Part shown: piece by piece, positions 34,664-43,269 of the stretch
Numbering within the stretch: position 1 is the stretch's first letter
Layout of the letters: the number at the start of each line of letters is the position of its first letter
DNA from: Arcticibacterium luteifluviistationis
GTDB lineage: Bacteria; Bacteroidota; Bacteroidia; Cytophagales; Spirosomataceae
Direction of reading: 5' to 3'
Length of the DNA: 64,000 bases
Assembly: GCF_003258705.1 (NCBI RefSeq)
Contig: NZ_CP029480.1
Span: 2,852,001-2,916,000, forward strand
Position numbers and translations under genes: made by a program
Notes under the pieces: model-generated
Databases searched by the model: none
Seen by the model: the letters and a program-made list of their open reading frames with translations, nothing else
What the model was told of the DNA's origin: nothing

Positions 34664-35992
34664 ATGAAATCAAATTCAGAATCACGTCGTAAATTCCTTA
34701 AGACATCAGCCCTAGGTGCTGCCGGCATCGCATTTTCAGCAAAAAGTTATGCTAGAATATTGGGTGCCAATGACAGAATCAATATGGCAACGGCCGGAGT
34801 AAATAGTAGAGGGAGAGCTCACCTTTCCATGGCCAGGTCATTAGGTAAGTCTTTAAATGTGATAGGCTTAATTGACACGGACTCAAGAACCTTTGCTAGA
34901 GTACAAAAGGACTTCAAACCTATTCTAGGAAATGCCAAAATCTATGCTGACTTCAGAAAAGCTTTAGAAAATAAGGATTTAGATGTTTTGACTATTGCAA
35001 CTCCTGACCATTGGCATGCACCTATGGCCATGATGGCTATGCAAGCCGGCAAAGATGTTTATCTTGAAAAACCATGCTGTCATAACCCACAAGAGGGCTA
35101 TTGGTTAAAAGATACCGTAGCTAAGACTGGCAAAACGCTTCAAATAGGAAACCAGCAACGCTCCGCTCCTACTACCAGAAGTCTGGTTGAAAACCTACGT
35201 AATGGTATTATAGGAGATGTATATTATGCTAAAGCTTGGTATGAGAGTAATAGAGGTAGCATAGGTACTGGTAAAAAAATGGCGGTACCCGCTGAGTTTG
35301 ATTGGGACTTATGGCAAGGACCTGCTCCAAGAAGAGAACTAATGGATAATTATGTGCACTATAATTGGCATTGGTTTTGGAACTGGGGAACAGGAGAAAT
35401 AAACAATAATGGACTTCATGAAATGGATATCGCTCGCTATGCCTTAGGCGTTGATATCCCTACTAAAGTGAGTTCGTCTGGTGGAAGATTTACCCAGCAA
35501 GATGATTGGGAATTCTATGACACCCAAAATGCCTCTTTCGAATTTGAAGAAGGTAAAATGATTAGCTGGGAAGGTAAGAGCTGTAATGGCATGGATGTAC
35601 ATGGCAGACCAGGAGGAAGAGGAACTTGGATATATGGAACACAGGGTACTGCAGTGGTAGACCGTGGTGGATATATCTTATATGATAAGGCGAACAAAAT
35701 TATCCAAACAGAAAATGAGCGAAACAGTAGTTCGTCTGTAGATACGTTAGGAATTACCGGACTGGATAACTACCACATGCAAAACTTTGTGGATGCTATT
35801 CAAAAAGGAACACCACTTAACTCTCCGATAGACGAAGCTGTGAAAAGTACTTTAATGTGTCATTTAGGAAACATGGCTCAGAAAACTGGTAAAACACTTC
35901 ATATTGACACTAGCAATGGTAAACCTAAAAGTGTTGAAGCTATGAAACTTTGGGGAAGAGAATATGAGAAAGGATGGGAGCCTAAGGTTTAG
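34664..35992 (+). CDS. Tat-exported Gfo/Idh/MocA family oxidoreductase
   Basis: 442 aa. A twin-arginine signal, SRRKFLKTSALGAAGIAFSA, targets it to the periplasm. The NAD(P) Rossmann fold starts at about residue 38 and EKPCCHNPQEGYWLKD is the Lys-Pro motif of the family. The WHWFWNWGTGEINNNGLHEMDIARYALG block is typical of secreted Bacteroidota/Planctomycetes members. Likely a sugar or polyol dehydrogenase or glycosidase-type NAD enzyme. It is divergent from the HEAT/cytochrome gene, which could accept its electrons, though this is inference. A terminator follows closely. Confidence 0.93.
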   Translation: MKSNSESRRKFLKTSALGAAGIAFSAKSYARILGANDRINMATAGVNSRGRAHLSMARSLGKSLNVIGLIDTDSRTFARVQKDFKPILGNAKIYADFRKALENKDLDVLTIATPDHWHAPMAMMAMQAGKDVYLEKPCCHNPQEGYWLKDTVAKTGKTLQIGNQQRSAPTTRSLVENLRNGIIGDVYYAKAWYESNRGSIGTGKKMAVPAEFDWDLWQGPAPRRELMDNYVHYNWHWFWNWGTGEINNNGLHEMDIARYALGVDIPTKVSSSGGRFTQQDDWEFYDTQNASFEFEEGKMISWEGKSCNGMDVHGRPGGRGTWIYGTQGTAVVDRGGYILYDKANKIIQTENERNSSSSVDTLGITGLDNYHMQNFVDAIQKGTPLNSPIDEAVKSTLMCHLGNMAQKTGKTLHIDTSNGKPKSVEAMKLWGREYEKGWEPKV

Positions 35993-36019
35993 AAATTAAA
36001 CATTAGCACTATTTTATTG

Positions 36020-36053
36020 GAGGCAAATGGGGAAACCTATTTGCCTCTTTTTT
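36020..36053 (+). terminator. Intrinsic terminator after Gfo/Idh/MocA gene
   Basis: GAGGCAAAT (36020-36028) pairs with ATTTGCCTC (36039-36047), followed by a run of eight T. The open frame of the next gene extends back into this hairpin, which argues for its later ATG at 36107. Confidence 0.88.
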
Positions 36054-36106
36054 TTATACACTCTTTTACTTTATTATCGGGACTTAATTTTAGCAAGACC
36101 AATATT

Positions 36107-36622
36107 ATGACTTCAATAATTAGAGCCACTGTGGAGCATAGCTCTCAAATATTACAAATTGGAAAAGAGGCTTGGCTAGATGCTCATGGGCACAGTGCCC
36201 CAAAAGAAGACATTGACCAGTATTTAAGAAAAAGCTATACAGAAGAGGCTATTAAAGCTGAGCTTTTAGATAAAAACAACATCTACCATATTATCTATTA
36301 TGGTAACGAAGCAGCGGGTTTTTCGAAAATTGTCTTAAACAAACCTAATAGTAATATTGCTCCTCAAAATGTTACGCTATTAGATAGAATATACTTACTT
36401 AATGCTTTTAGAGGGAAGAACTTAGGTGCTAAACTTTTTGATTTCAATGTCAATCTCTCTAAGCATAATTCACAAGCAGGTATTTGGCTGGCGGTTTGGA
36501 TTGAGAATGAGAAAGCCATTGGCTTCTATGCTAAACTAGGTTTTGAGAAAGTTGGCAAATATGATTTCCCTATTTCTGAAACCCATGTAAACCCTAACCA
36601 TATAATGTTTTTGAGGTTTTAA
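36107..36622 (+). CDS. GNAT family N-acetyltransferase
   Basis: 171 aa from the chosen ATG (TSIIRATVEHSSQIL). The acetyl-CoA loop is AFRGKNLGAKLFDF and the later strand-helix GIWLAVWIENEKAIGFYAKLGFEKVGKYDF is typical. The closest resemblance is to ribosomal-protein or small-molecule acetyltransferases of the RimI-like class. Substrate not predictable. The open frame back to 36017 overlaps the terminator of the previous gene and is rejected. Monocistronic, with its own terminator. Confidence 0.9.
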   Translation: MTSIIRATVEHSSQILQIGKEAWLDAHGHSAPKEDIDQYLRKSYTEEAIKAELLDKNNIYHIIYYGNEAAGFSKIVLNKPNSNIAPQNVTLLDRIYLLNAFRGKNLGAKLFDFNVNLSKHNSQAGIWLAVWIENEKAIGFYAKLGFEKVGKYDFPISETHVNPNHIMFLRF

Positions 36623-36629
36623 AACAAAA

Positions 36630-36657
36630 AAAGCCAGCGTTGTGAAACGCTGGCTTT
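36630..36657. terminator. Terminator between GNAT and second YceI gene
   Basis: AAAGCCAGCGTT (36630-36641) pairs with AACGCTGGCTTT (36646-36657). It lies between convergent genes, and the A-run on the left side favours minus-strand termination of the YceI gene. Confidence 0.8.
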
Positions 36658-36675
36658 GAAAACATAGTAATTAAA

Positions 36676-37242
36676 TTACTCTTTAGTAAACTCACCAGAA
36701 GCTACAATCTGTACTTCATGACTAAGGCCAGAAACTGGCATATCGCTAACACCATAAACAGTACGATCCACCTCACCTATTGCTTTTAAACCAATCATTA
36801 TTTTTTTATTTCTAGGATGAGTTACCGGTCCATTAATAGTTACAGCTAAAGTAACTGGAGCAGTTTTACCTTTCATAGTAAGGTCGCCCGTCATCGTATA
36901 CTTCTTTCCTGTCAAATGCTTGAAAGAAGTACTTTTAAATGTAAGTTTTGGGTAATTGGCCGCATCAAAAAACTTCTCTCCTTGAAGGTGTCCATCTCTT
37001 GTTTCATTATCAGTATCAACACTTGCTATATCTGCACTAAACTGAAATACTGCGTCAGAGAAATCTTCTTTAGCAGAAGTAAACGTGGCGTCATAAGTTT
37101 TAAACTTTCCACTCACGTCAGAAAGCATCATGTGGGTAATTTCGAAGCTAACACTAGAGTGCCCCTTGTCAATATTCCATGTTTGAGCGTTTACGAAAAA
37201 AGAACAGAATAAGAGTGCTATAATAAACGAATAATGCTTCAT
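36676..37242 (-). CDS. YceI family periplasmic protein (second copy)
   Basis: 188 aa from the chosen ATG, with signal peptide KHYSFIIALLFCSFFVNAQ. Conserved YceI blocks are WNIDKGHSSVSFEITHMMLSD, DADFSAD-type FQFSADIASVDTDNETRDGHL, KFFDAANYPKLTFKS and GDLTMKGKTAPV. It is longer and closer to classic E. coli YceI than the first copy at 24438. Probably a periplasmic lipid-binding lipocalin-like protein. The frame is open upstream to 37404, but those residues are basic and not signal-like. Confidence 0.92.
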   Translation of the reverse strand: MKHYSFIIALLFCSFFVNAQTWNIDKGHSSVSFEITHMMLSDVSGKFKTYDATFTSAKEDFSDAVFQFSADIASVDTDNETRDGHLQGEKFFDAANYPKLTFKSTSFKHLTGKKYTMTGDLTMKGKTAPVTLAVTINGPVTHPRNKKIMIGLKAIGEVDRTVYGVSDMPVSGLSHEVQIVASGEFTKE

Positions 37243-37554
37243 ATTTTTTTGTTTTAGTTTAATCACAAAGATGGATAAAACTGTAACATGTTGCTCAACA
37301 TTTATATCATTCACCTTTTTTTTTCGACAATCGGCATATTTTTTCTCAAAAAATGTCAGCTTTATTGAAATTTCTACGCAATCGATTGAAACGGGACATT
37401 CCAATCATTAAGGCAAGAAGCATGTACCCTTAAGCCCTCATTACAAGGCAATTCGTCAATAAAACTCTCAAGTTAATCGATACTTTCGTAAACTTAATCG
37501 ACACACATGCCGTTACTATAACTCAACGCAAGGAATTTCCTTCACAAAAATAGA
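37243..37554. other. Intergenic region between YceI and the first stress-protein gene
   Basis: 312 bp, divergent promoters expected. On the minus strand CATCTTTG (about 37280-37273) with an upstream TTG resembles a promoter for YceI, but the -7 box lacks the leading TA. No gene or strong repeat seen. Confidence 0.35.
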
Positions 37555-38409
37555 ATGTCAAAAAACATCAAACTAGCACTTTATACCGATTTCTCAGAAG
37601 AATCCCGAGTTACTTTAAATACAGTAATTTTTAACACTTGGGGCTTCCATTTTGACTTAGATGTACTCTGCATTTTAAAGGATGACAACATTCAAGATGC
37701 TTTAGAAAAACTGGAAGAATTAAAAAAGGAATTAAACTTTCATTTAGAAGACGGTCATATTATTCAAACCAAAGTTTTCTTAAAAGACGAAGAGGATTTG
37801 CTTATTAACCACATAAACAGAGAATCTTATTTCTCCTTAGTGGTGGGAGTGGCTGATTCTGAAATTAACTGGAAACCTGGTTCTACATATCATACGCTTT
37901 ACACCATGGTAAAGACTGACCTTGCCTTGGTACCGATTACCCATCCAATAAAAATTGAAAATCGTGGTATTGTTTCTCTAGAATTCAAAAATCTAGAAAA
38001 ACTACATGCCTTAAAAAAATCCTTAGAGTTTTTTAAGTTCTATCATGCTAAAATAAGACTCATACTGCTTTCTGATAATTTGTTATCAGATAATGAAACA
38101 GAAACGGTCATGGAGTTTATATCTAATGTTTTACCGGAATTGGACATAGACTTAATAAATGTGACAAAAGCCTTATGCCAAGAATCTATACTTATGGCGG
38201 TCTTAGAATCTCCAATTGATTATTTCTTATACTTTAACGACGACCATTTAGAAAACTTAGTCCAAAACAAACTAGAAGCGGCTATTATGCCTGGCATTCA
38301 CAAGTTCTCATTAATTAAAATGTATGTTGATGAGCATATACTAAATGACCTAAAATATGGGCAAGTAGAAATGCCCAAAATGCGGTTGAAAGTTCTTGAA
38401 GAGAAATAA
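37555..38409 (+). CDS. Universal-stress-like protein, tandem paralogue 1
   Basis: 284 aa. The N-terminus KNIKLALYTDFSEESRVTLNTVIFNTW recalls the TDFS...AL start of UspA proteins. A middle strand ends in HPIKIENRG, and a second half (LEKLHALKKSLEFFKFYHAKIRLILLSD) looks like a repeat of the fold. The nucleotide-binding GxxGxxxxxxxxxGS motif is not evident, so ATP binding is doubtful. Two paralogues follow in the same direction (39095 and 39940). Cytoplasmic, function unknown; a stress or regulatory role is inferred from the fold resemblance. Confidence 0.7.
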   Translation: MSKNIKLALYTDFSEESRVTLNTVIFNTWGFHFDLDVLCILKDDNIQDALEKLEELKKELNFHLEDGHIIQTKVFLKDEEDLLINHINRESYFSLVVGVADSEINWKPGSTYHTLYTMVKTDLALVPITHPIKIENRGIVSLEFKNLEKLHALKKSLEFFKFYHAKIRLILLSDNLLSDNETETVMEFISNVLPELDIDLINVTKALCQESILMAVLESPIDYFLYFNDDHLENLVQNKLEAAIMPGIHKFSLIKMYVDEHILNDLKYGQVEMPKMRLKVLEEK

Positions 38410-39094
38410 CTATCATAATAAATAGGACATTGAATTCAGCAAGTGTTAGGACTAATGGGTCTGCACTTATTTTCTCCAAAACTTGCCACGCAGCTATATT
38501 GTTTAGCATGTCACTATTTAGTTCTAACGGCATTACTTCTTCTGTACATATATATAGTTAAGAGCAAATAAACACTCTTTGCTTTTCATTGGATTAATTA
38601 TTTTCAATTCCTTCGATAGAGGAAATCCTTACTCAAGAAATCGAATTACTCCTATAATTTTTCAATATTTCCACAGAAACAAATATTAGAAATGTACAAT
38701 AAACTGAACAACTATCAATATTTGCAAAATATTGATAAGTATTTGTCGAAATAAAAATATTAAAATTGAATATAAATAAGATTTTTTTCACATAAACAAC
38801 CTCAAAAGAATGTTACCGCTAAATAATTCAAGATTGCGAAATAGGCAATTCTGATAGGAATTGACATTAAATACGAAAACACAGAAAAGCAGCCAGAAGC
38901 TAACAATAGAAGCAAATAGCTTGACAACTAGTATGTTAACTAGTATCTTTGCATTTATTAAAAGCAAGAAACTGCTTTACCTAATAATTAGAATAATACA
39001 TTTTCATCCCATCATCAGGGATTGATTTGCTCTGCATTATTAGAATTTAATTTACACTTCATATTCTCAATAATTGCTAAGGGCTTAGAAAAAC
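38410..39094. other. 685-bp AT-rich region between stress-protein paralogues 1 and 2
   Basis: No convincing gene. A minus-strand frame at 38315-38533 is mostly antisense to the preceding gene and is not accepted. The region is very AT-rich at 38560-38790. It ends in a well-formed promoter at 38921-38951 and a leader of about 135 nt before the ATG at 39095. Confidence 0.5.
38921..38951 (+). promoter_or_regulatory. Promoter with embedded AACTAGTAT direct repeat
   Basis: A TTG at 38921-38923 and TATCTTTG at 38944-38951 have a 20-bp spacing, matching the Bacteroidota TTG-N19-20-TAnnTTTG consensus closely. The spacer contains two direct copies of AACTAGTAT (38926-38934 and 38938-38946) at a 12-bp period; each contains the palindrome ACTAGT. 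That layout suits a repressor of the MarR or HxlR type binding between the two promoter boxes. The regulator is not identified. Confidence 0.7.
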
Positions 39095-39943
39095 ATGTCA
39101 GAAATAATAAACATTGCTTTTTGTACCGATTTTTCGGATTTATCAAAAGCTTCCCTTGAAAGTATTATGTTTAATACGTGGGATTTCCGTTGTAACATTC
39201 ATTTGATTCATTTCGTTGAAGATGAAAATGAGGCCGAGTCAAAAAATAGCTTGGACAAGCTACTTTCTGAGACTAAACTCATTGCCAGCGAAGGACAAAA
39301 CATCCTTAGCAAAATCTTCGTAAAAGGTGATTTAGACCAAATGATTGATACTTTGAACAATTCAAACTATCAAATTATTGCAATAGGGATGCCTTTTAAC
39401 GCTTCTAGAGGGGAGAGCTCTTTCATTTCTATGCTCATAGAAAGAGTGAACAAAGACCTTACACTTATTCCTCAAGGACATAAAATAAAAATCGAAAATC
39501 GATCTACTATTGTTGTAGATTCTGAAAACCTTGACAATCTCTACCTAGTAAGCCTCTTTGAAGAATTTTACAGATTTTTACATACTAAAATAACTATCTT
39601 CCTATTGTCAGATGTAGTTCTTGAAAAAGATGTACTAGAGGACTTTCATGAAAAAATAAAGGGAATTCTTCCTGAGCTTAATTATAGGTTGATTAACCAT
39701 GATAGAAGTAACTGTTTAGAGAATCTAAAATCTGAAATAGAAAAAGATGGGACTGACTATCTTATTGTTTTCAAAAATGATTACTTCGAAAATTTTATGC
39801 TTAAATTAATTCAGAACAATAACCAAAACATAAAGTGGAACTTTTCACTTTACAGATCTTATTCTAACCCAGACATTATTGAGAATTTGAAAAAGGGGAT
39901 AGCCCCATATCCAAAAATTGAACTCAATTACGTAAATGCATAA
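39095..39943 (+). CDS. Universal-stress-like protein, tandem paralogue 2
   Basis: 282 aa. It follows the same plan as its neighbours: IINIAFCTDFSDLSKASLESIMFNTW, then IIAIGMPFNA, GHKIKIENRS, and a second half with LYLVSLFEEFYRFLHTKITIFLLSD. It has a dedicated promoter and long leader upstream. Its stop TAA overlaps the putative ATA start of paralogue 3 by two bases. Function unknown. Confidence 0.72.
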   Translation: MSEIINIAFCTDFSDLSKASLESIMFNTWDFRCNIHLIHFVEDENEAESKNSLDKLLSETKLIASEGQNILSKIFVKGDLDQMIDTLNNSNYQIIAIGMPFNASRGESSFISMLIERVNKDLTLIPQGHKIKIENRSTIVVDSENLDNLYLVSLFEEFYRFLHTKITIFLLSDVVLEKDVLEDFHEKIKGILPELNYRLINHDRSNCLENLKSEIEKDGTDYLIVFKNDYFENFMLKLIQNNNQNIKWNFSLYRSYSNPDIIENLKKGIAPYPKIELNYVNA

Positions 39944-40773
39944 GAAAAGCGGTAAAGATTGGATTCTGTACTGACTTTTCTAAATCGTCAGAAATCTCCT
40001 TAAAGACTTTACTATTTAACGTTTGGAGCTTTGACTGCGATATACATTTATTCCATCTGGTAGGAAACGATAACCGAAATGAATCTTTCAAAAGACTGCA
40101 CCAGCTTAAGGAGGAATTACGAGATTCTCTTGACAGCTCTCAAAATGTAGAGGCATTTCTTTTTGAAAAAGGCGAATCCCAAAAGTTAATTAAATTCCTA
40201 AATAAGGGTAATTACATCTCGGTCTCCGTGGGTCTTACTTCTTTTAAAAGTGATTCGGTTATGAGTAATTTAATAAAAGAGCTTTATCAAAACTTAGAGA
40301 TGGACTCTGCAGTGATTCCCATTAATCATGAGATCAAAATAGAAAATAAGGGTATGTTAGGAATGGAATATAAAAACCTCCATTACTTATACGCCTTAAG
40401 GAAATATGAGGAATATTTCAGGTTTCATTACGCTCGTCTTAAAATCTTAATACTCTCAGAAACACCATTCTCTGACACTCAAACTCTTGAAGTGAGAGAA
40501 ACTATAGACAGCATATTAAAGGACATTAAATATGAACTAGTAATCATTCCAAAAAGCCAGGCTGATGAAGACATATTACATGAACTAGAAAATACGCCTT
40601 TAGATTATTTCTTATTTCCGACTGATGATTACTTTTACAATTACATAAGCAATTCTATAGAAAAAGACAGTCTTCCTGGCGAACTGAAATTCTCCTTAAT
40701 CAGGCTGTACATTACGCCAGAGAATGTAAAAGAGGATTTCACATTCCAAAAAATAGAGTTAAAACCTCTTTAA
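39940..40773 (+). CDS. Universal-stress-like protein, tandem paralogue 3, apparent ATA start
   Basis: The full frame encodes 277 aa. The N-terminus IRKAVKIGFCTDFSKSSEISLKTLLFNVW aligns residue for residue with the MSKNIKLALYTDF start of paralogue 1, placing the start at the ATA at 39940. The first canonical start in frame (GTG at 40228) would cut off the whole first third, including the conserved TDFS segment. The ATA overlaps the preceding TAA stop (ATAAGA). Later blocks NHEIKIENKG and LYALRKYEEYFRFHYARLKILILSE match the paralogues. Convergent with cytidine deaminase, stops overlapping by 4 bp. Termination-reinitiation from paralogue 2 is likely. Confidence 0.7.
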   Translation: MRKAVKIGFCTDFSKSSEISLKTLLFNVWSFDCDIHLFHLVGNDNRNESFKRLHQLKEELRDSLDSSQNVEAFLFEKGESQKLIKFLNKGNYISVSVGLTSFKSDSVMSNLIKELYQNLEMDSAVIPINHEIKIENKGMLGMEYKNLHYLYALRKYEEYFRFHYARLKILILSETPFSDTQTLEVRETIDSILKDIKYELVIIPKSQADEDILHELENTPLDYFLFPTDDYFYNYISNSIEKDSLPGELKFSLIRLYITPENVKEDFTFQKIELKPL

Positions 40774-41243
40774 GCTTCGTTTTTCTTTAACTCAAAATGG
40801 AAAGGCAGAAACTCCTGAACATCATCTGCCATAAAAACGTCTTCTTTACCATCCCACATCCATATCTCTATAGCTTGTTTTTGACGGTTTCTTATATCTG
40901 AAATAACCTGTAAGCATCCTGCACATGGCACTAGCGGATTTGGCACTTCATACTTTTCAGATTTGGCATGTACCACTATTCGCTTCACTTTATTTTGAAG
41001 GTCTTTAGCACATTGAAAAAGTGCTACCCTTTCGGCACATAGACCTGAAGGGAATGACGAATTTTCCTGATTTGCACCCAAAACTATTTCACCATCGGCC
41101 AGCTCTACGGCACAGCCCACATAAAATTCTGAATATGGGGCAAAGGATTTTTCCGTAGCGTTTACTGATAACCGTAAAAACGATTGTAAATCCTCGTCTA
41201 AACTTGAAAATTTTAATTGCTTTAGTTCTACTGTTTTCTTCAT
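40770..41243 (-). CDS. cdd: Cytidine deaminase
   Basis: 157 aa. Zinc-ligand and catalytic residues are in CAERVAL (Cys69, Glu71) and PCAGC (Cys107, Cys110). SEFYVGCAVELADG is the conserved substrate-side region. It converts cytidine and deoxycytidine to uridine forms in pyrimidine salvage, cytoplasm. It is 18 bp downstream of the large lipoprotein gene on the same strand and convergent with the third stress-protein paralogue. Confidence 0.95.
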   Translation of the reverse strand: MKKTVELKQLKFSSLDEDLQSFLRLSVNATEKSFAPYSEFYVGCAVELADGEIVLGANQENSSFPSGLCAERVALFQCAKDLQNKVKRIVVHAKSEKYEVPNPLVPCAGCLQVISDIRNRQKQAIEIWMWDGKEDVFMADDVQEFLPFHFELKKNEA

Positions 41244-41261
41244 TAAGTCTTAATTCTATTC

Positions 41262-43184
41262 TTATAAATCGGTCACTCTTACTACCGATGTATATCGGCC
41301 AAAAACATCTACAGAAACTACTTTTCCGTTTAGTTTGACCTTGATTTTTTCTTGATTTAGTGGTTCATTCCATGCATCATAAACCAATAATAATGCCTCT
41401 GTGCCTGACTCACTATACTTTACTGCTACCAGTTGGCTTTTATCATAAAGTGAATAAGAAGGCAACACGCCATCACCAGCAGTAAATCTACCGTTTTCTC
41501 TGGCAGATGGCACAAAATCCCAATCTGTTTTGGCTTCTATAATATCTTTATTTGCACTTACTGCCCACTTTCCTCCTTCCCATCTGTCAATATTCCTGTA
41601 ATTCTGAATGGCATACTGCCCCGTAAACTTAGGCGAAAAAGAAGTGGCAATTTTGTTTCCTCGCGTATCATACACCTCTGTAGATGCTCCTAAATAGTCA
41701 TTTTGGTCTCTCCTACTGTATGGCTCAGACCATAGCTCACCTCCATCACAAAAAGCAAAAGCCCAAACGGCAGCATTATGCATAGCCGATGGGAACACCA
41801 TAGGCTTGGTATCAACCGATAGCGTTCTTCCTTTACTATCGGTAAACCATTCTTTACCCTTTTCAAAAGCCCCAACGTATTCTTGATTATGCCACCACAT
41901 CAAAATGCTCTTTTTATTAGGCTGAAACTTCTTATTCATCATGTGCTGCATTAACATATGCTGCACGTAGCCATAATTGGTAGGGTAATTTAAATAACCT
42001 CCCACGTAATTGATATCTACATTATTGAGGTAAAAGCTATTGATAGAGAAAGGGCTTTCTGGATTCTTCTGAGTATCCCATTCACCCAAATTGCCTGTAA
42101 ACTTAATATCGTCCGTTAGCTCATATTTGAAGTTATTCCCCTCTATGTTAACCCTGTTAAGAAAGAACAAGCCGTGCGGCCAAAGAGATAAAGTAGTGTT
42201 TGGATACTTTGCTTTGAAAGCGTTAAGGCAACGCTCTAGCTTGTAAATTGATTTGCCGTAAGGGCTACGCAAAGCTTCCCAGTTAAGCACCAAATGCCCT
42301 ACATTTTGATATTTATTAAGCACATGCTTTTCAAAATTCCTGTAAAGTAAGTTTTCATCTACCTTATCTAACCAAGCATTCACCTCTTCTTGCGAAACCG
42401 AATAGGCCGGTGGTGCTCCACTCTCGTAAAGCCAAGTGTCATAATCATAATACACTCGCTGACTTGCAGGAGCTACAAAAGAGTTGGTATAAGTATAACC
42501 CTTTCTACCCGCAGCATTGTTTTCATCATCGTTTATCATGAAACTGGTCATGCCTATTTTGTTTTTAGGCAAGCTGTAATCAGGAAAATACTTATAAAAC
42601 TGAGGCAAATGCGTATTCGCTATGTCGTCAGGAAAATCATCTGGCATAAAGAAATACTCTAAACTTCCATCTTTCCAGTGGTTTCTGCTTTCCCCAGGGA
42701 TATGCACAAAGTGCTGTACAAATGGCCCTCCGTTCCAAGGTGTGACATTTTTCATTTGTAAAACCATGGGAGCAAAATCAAAACCTCGCATGGCCTCTAC
42801 ATTCGCATCTTTAAGCTTATTATCTCTTACCTCTTTAAAGTGCTCAGTTTCCCAGAAAACAACCTTGGTATTGTTCATATCGTCTTCCCAAACATCATCC
42901 CACTGGGTATCTGTCAAAAGAAGATTCTCACGACCATCAACTTTAAGGTTTAAAAGTGAAGCTGTTTTCAAACCTTTATCAAAGTACTGCTCTCCTTTTA
43001 CGAAAGCTTCCTGTTTTGTTTCAAGAAGCCCCTTTCCTACTTTTAAATTATCATAGGAAACGTCTTCATCTATAATTACTTCTTCTGCAGATTGCTCGAT
43101 ATTCCCAGTAGACTGAGTCTGTGGATAGATACAAGATTCCACAAACGGAATAAGCAGGAAAAAACTTAAATGGTAAATTTTCAT
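41262..43184 (-). CDS. Large putative lipoprotein of unknown function, possibly glycan-active
   Basis: 640 aa. A hydrophobic leader (IYHLSFFLLIPFVESC) may be a lipoprotein signal. The body has conserved-looking segments such as HFVHIPGESRNHWKDGSLEYFFMPDD, LVLNWEALRSPYGKS and SILMWWHNQEYVGAFEKG, and a C-terminal beta domain (NGKVVSVDVFGRYTSVVRV). The pattern of aromatic residues and a barrel-like middle suggests a secreted glycan enzyme, but no catalytic motif can be named and I do not recognise the family. Upstream of cdd. Probable outer-membrane or periplasmic location. Confidence 0.65.
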   Translation of the reverse strand: MKIYHLSFFLLIPFVESCIYPQTQSTGNIEQSAEEVIIDEDVSYDNLKVGKGLLETKQEAFVKGEQYFDKGLKTASLLNLKVDGRENLLLTDTQWDDVWEDDMNNTKVVFWETEHFKEVRDNKLKDANVEAMRGFDFAPMVLQMKNVTPWNGGPFVQHFVHIPGESRNHWKDGSLEYFFMPDDFPDDIANTHLPQFYKYFPDYSLPKNKIGMTSFMINDDENNAAGRKGYTYTNSFVAPASQRVYYDYDTWLYESGAPPAYSVSQEEVNAWLDKVDENLLYRNFEKHVLNKYQNVGHLVLNWEALRSPYGKSIYKLERCLNAFKAKYPNTTLSLWPHGLFFLNRVNIEGNNFKYELTDDIKFTGNLGEWDTQKNPESPFSINSFYLNNVDINYVGGYLNYPTNYGYVQHMLMQHMMNKKFQPNKKSILMWWHNQEYVGAFEKGKEWFTDSKGRTLSVDTKPMVFPSAMHNAAVWAFAFCDGGELWSEPYSRRDQNDYLGASTEVYDTRGNKIATSFSPKFTGQYAIQNYRNIDRWEGGKWAVSANKDIIEAKTDWDFVPSARENGRFTAGDGVLPSYSLYDKSQLVAVKYSESGTEALLLVYDAWNEPLNQEKIKVKLNGKVVSVDVFGRYTSVVRVTDL

Positions 43185-43243
43185 AAAGTAAATCTTACAA
43201 TTCTAAAAGTGAATAGTATAACAAGAACGTACAAAAAGGCTCT

Positions 43244-43251
43244 TAGTTTTG
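43244..43251 (+). promoter_or_regulatory. -7 box TAGTTTTG upstream of the copper ATPase
   Basis: TAGTTTTG fits TAnnTTTG and ends 18 bp before the ATG. No TTG at the usual -33 distance, so a weak or activator-dependent promoter is possible, as expected for a metal-induced gene. Confidence 0.4.
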
Positions 43252-43269
43252 TAAAAATAGAAGATTAAT

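Noticed and set aside
36017-36106. Upstream in-frame extension of the GNAT gene
   Set aside because: It would start inside a strong terminator hairpin.
38315-38533. Minus-strand 72-codon frame after stress-protein paralogue 1
   Set aside because: Its second half is antisense to the paralogue, composition is not gene-like and no motif is visible.
40228-40773. Stress-protein paralogue 3 starting at GTG 40228
   Set aside because: That start removes the conserved TDFS N-terminus, which is present upstream in the same frame.
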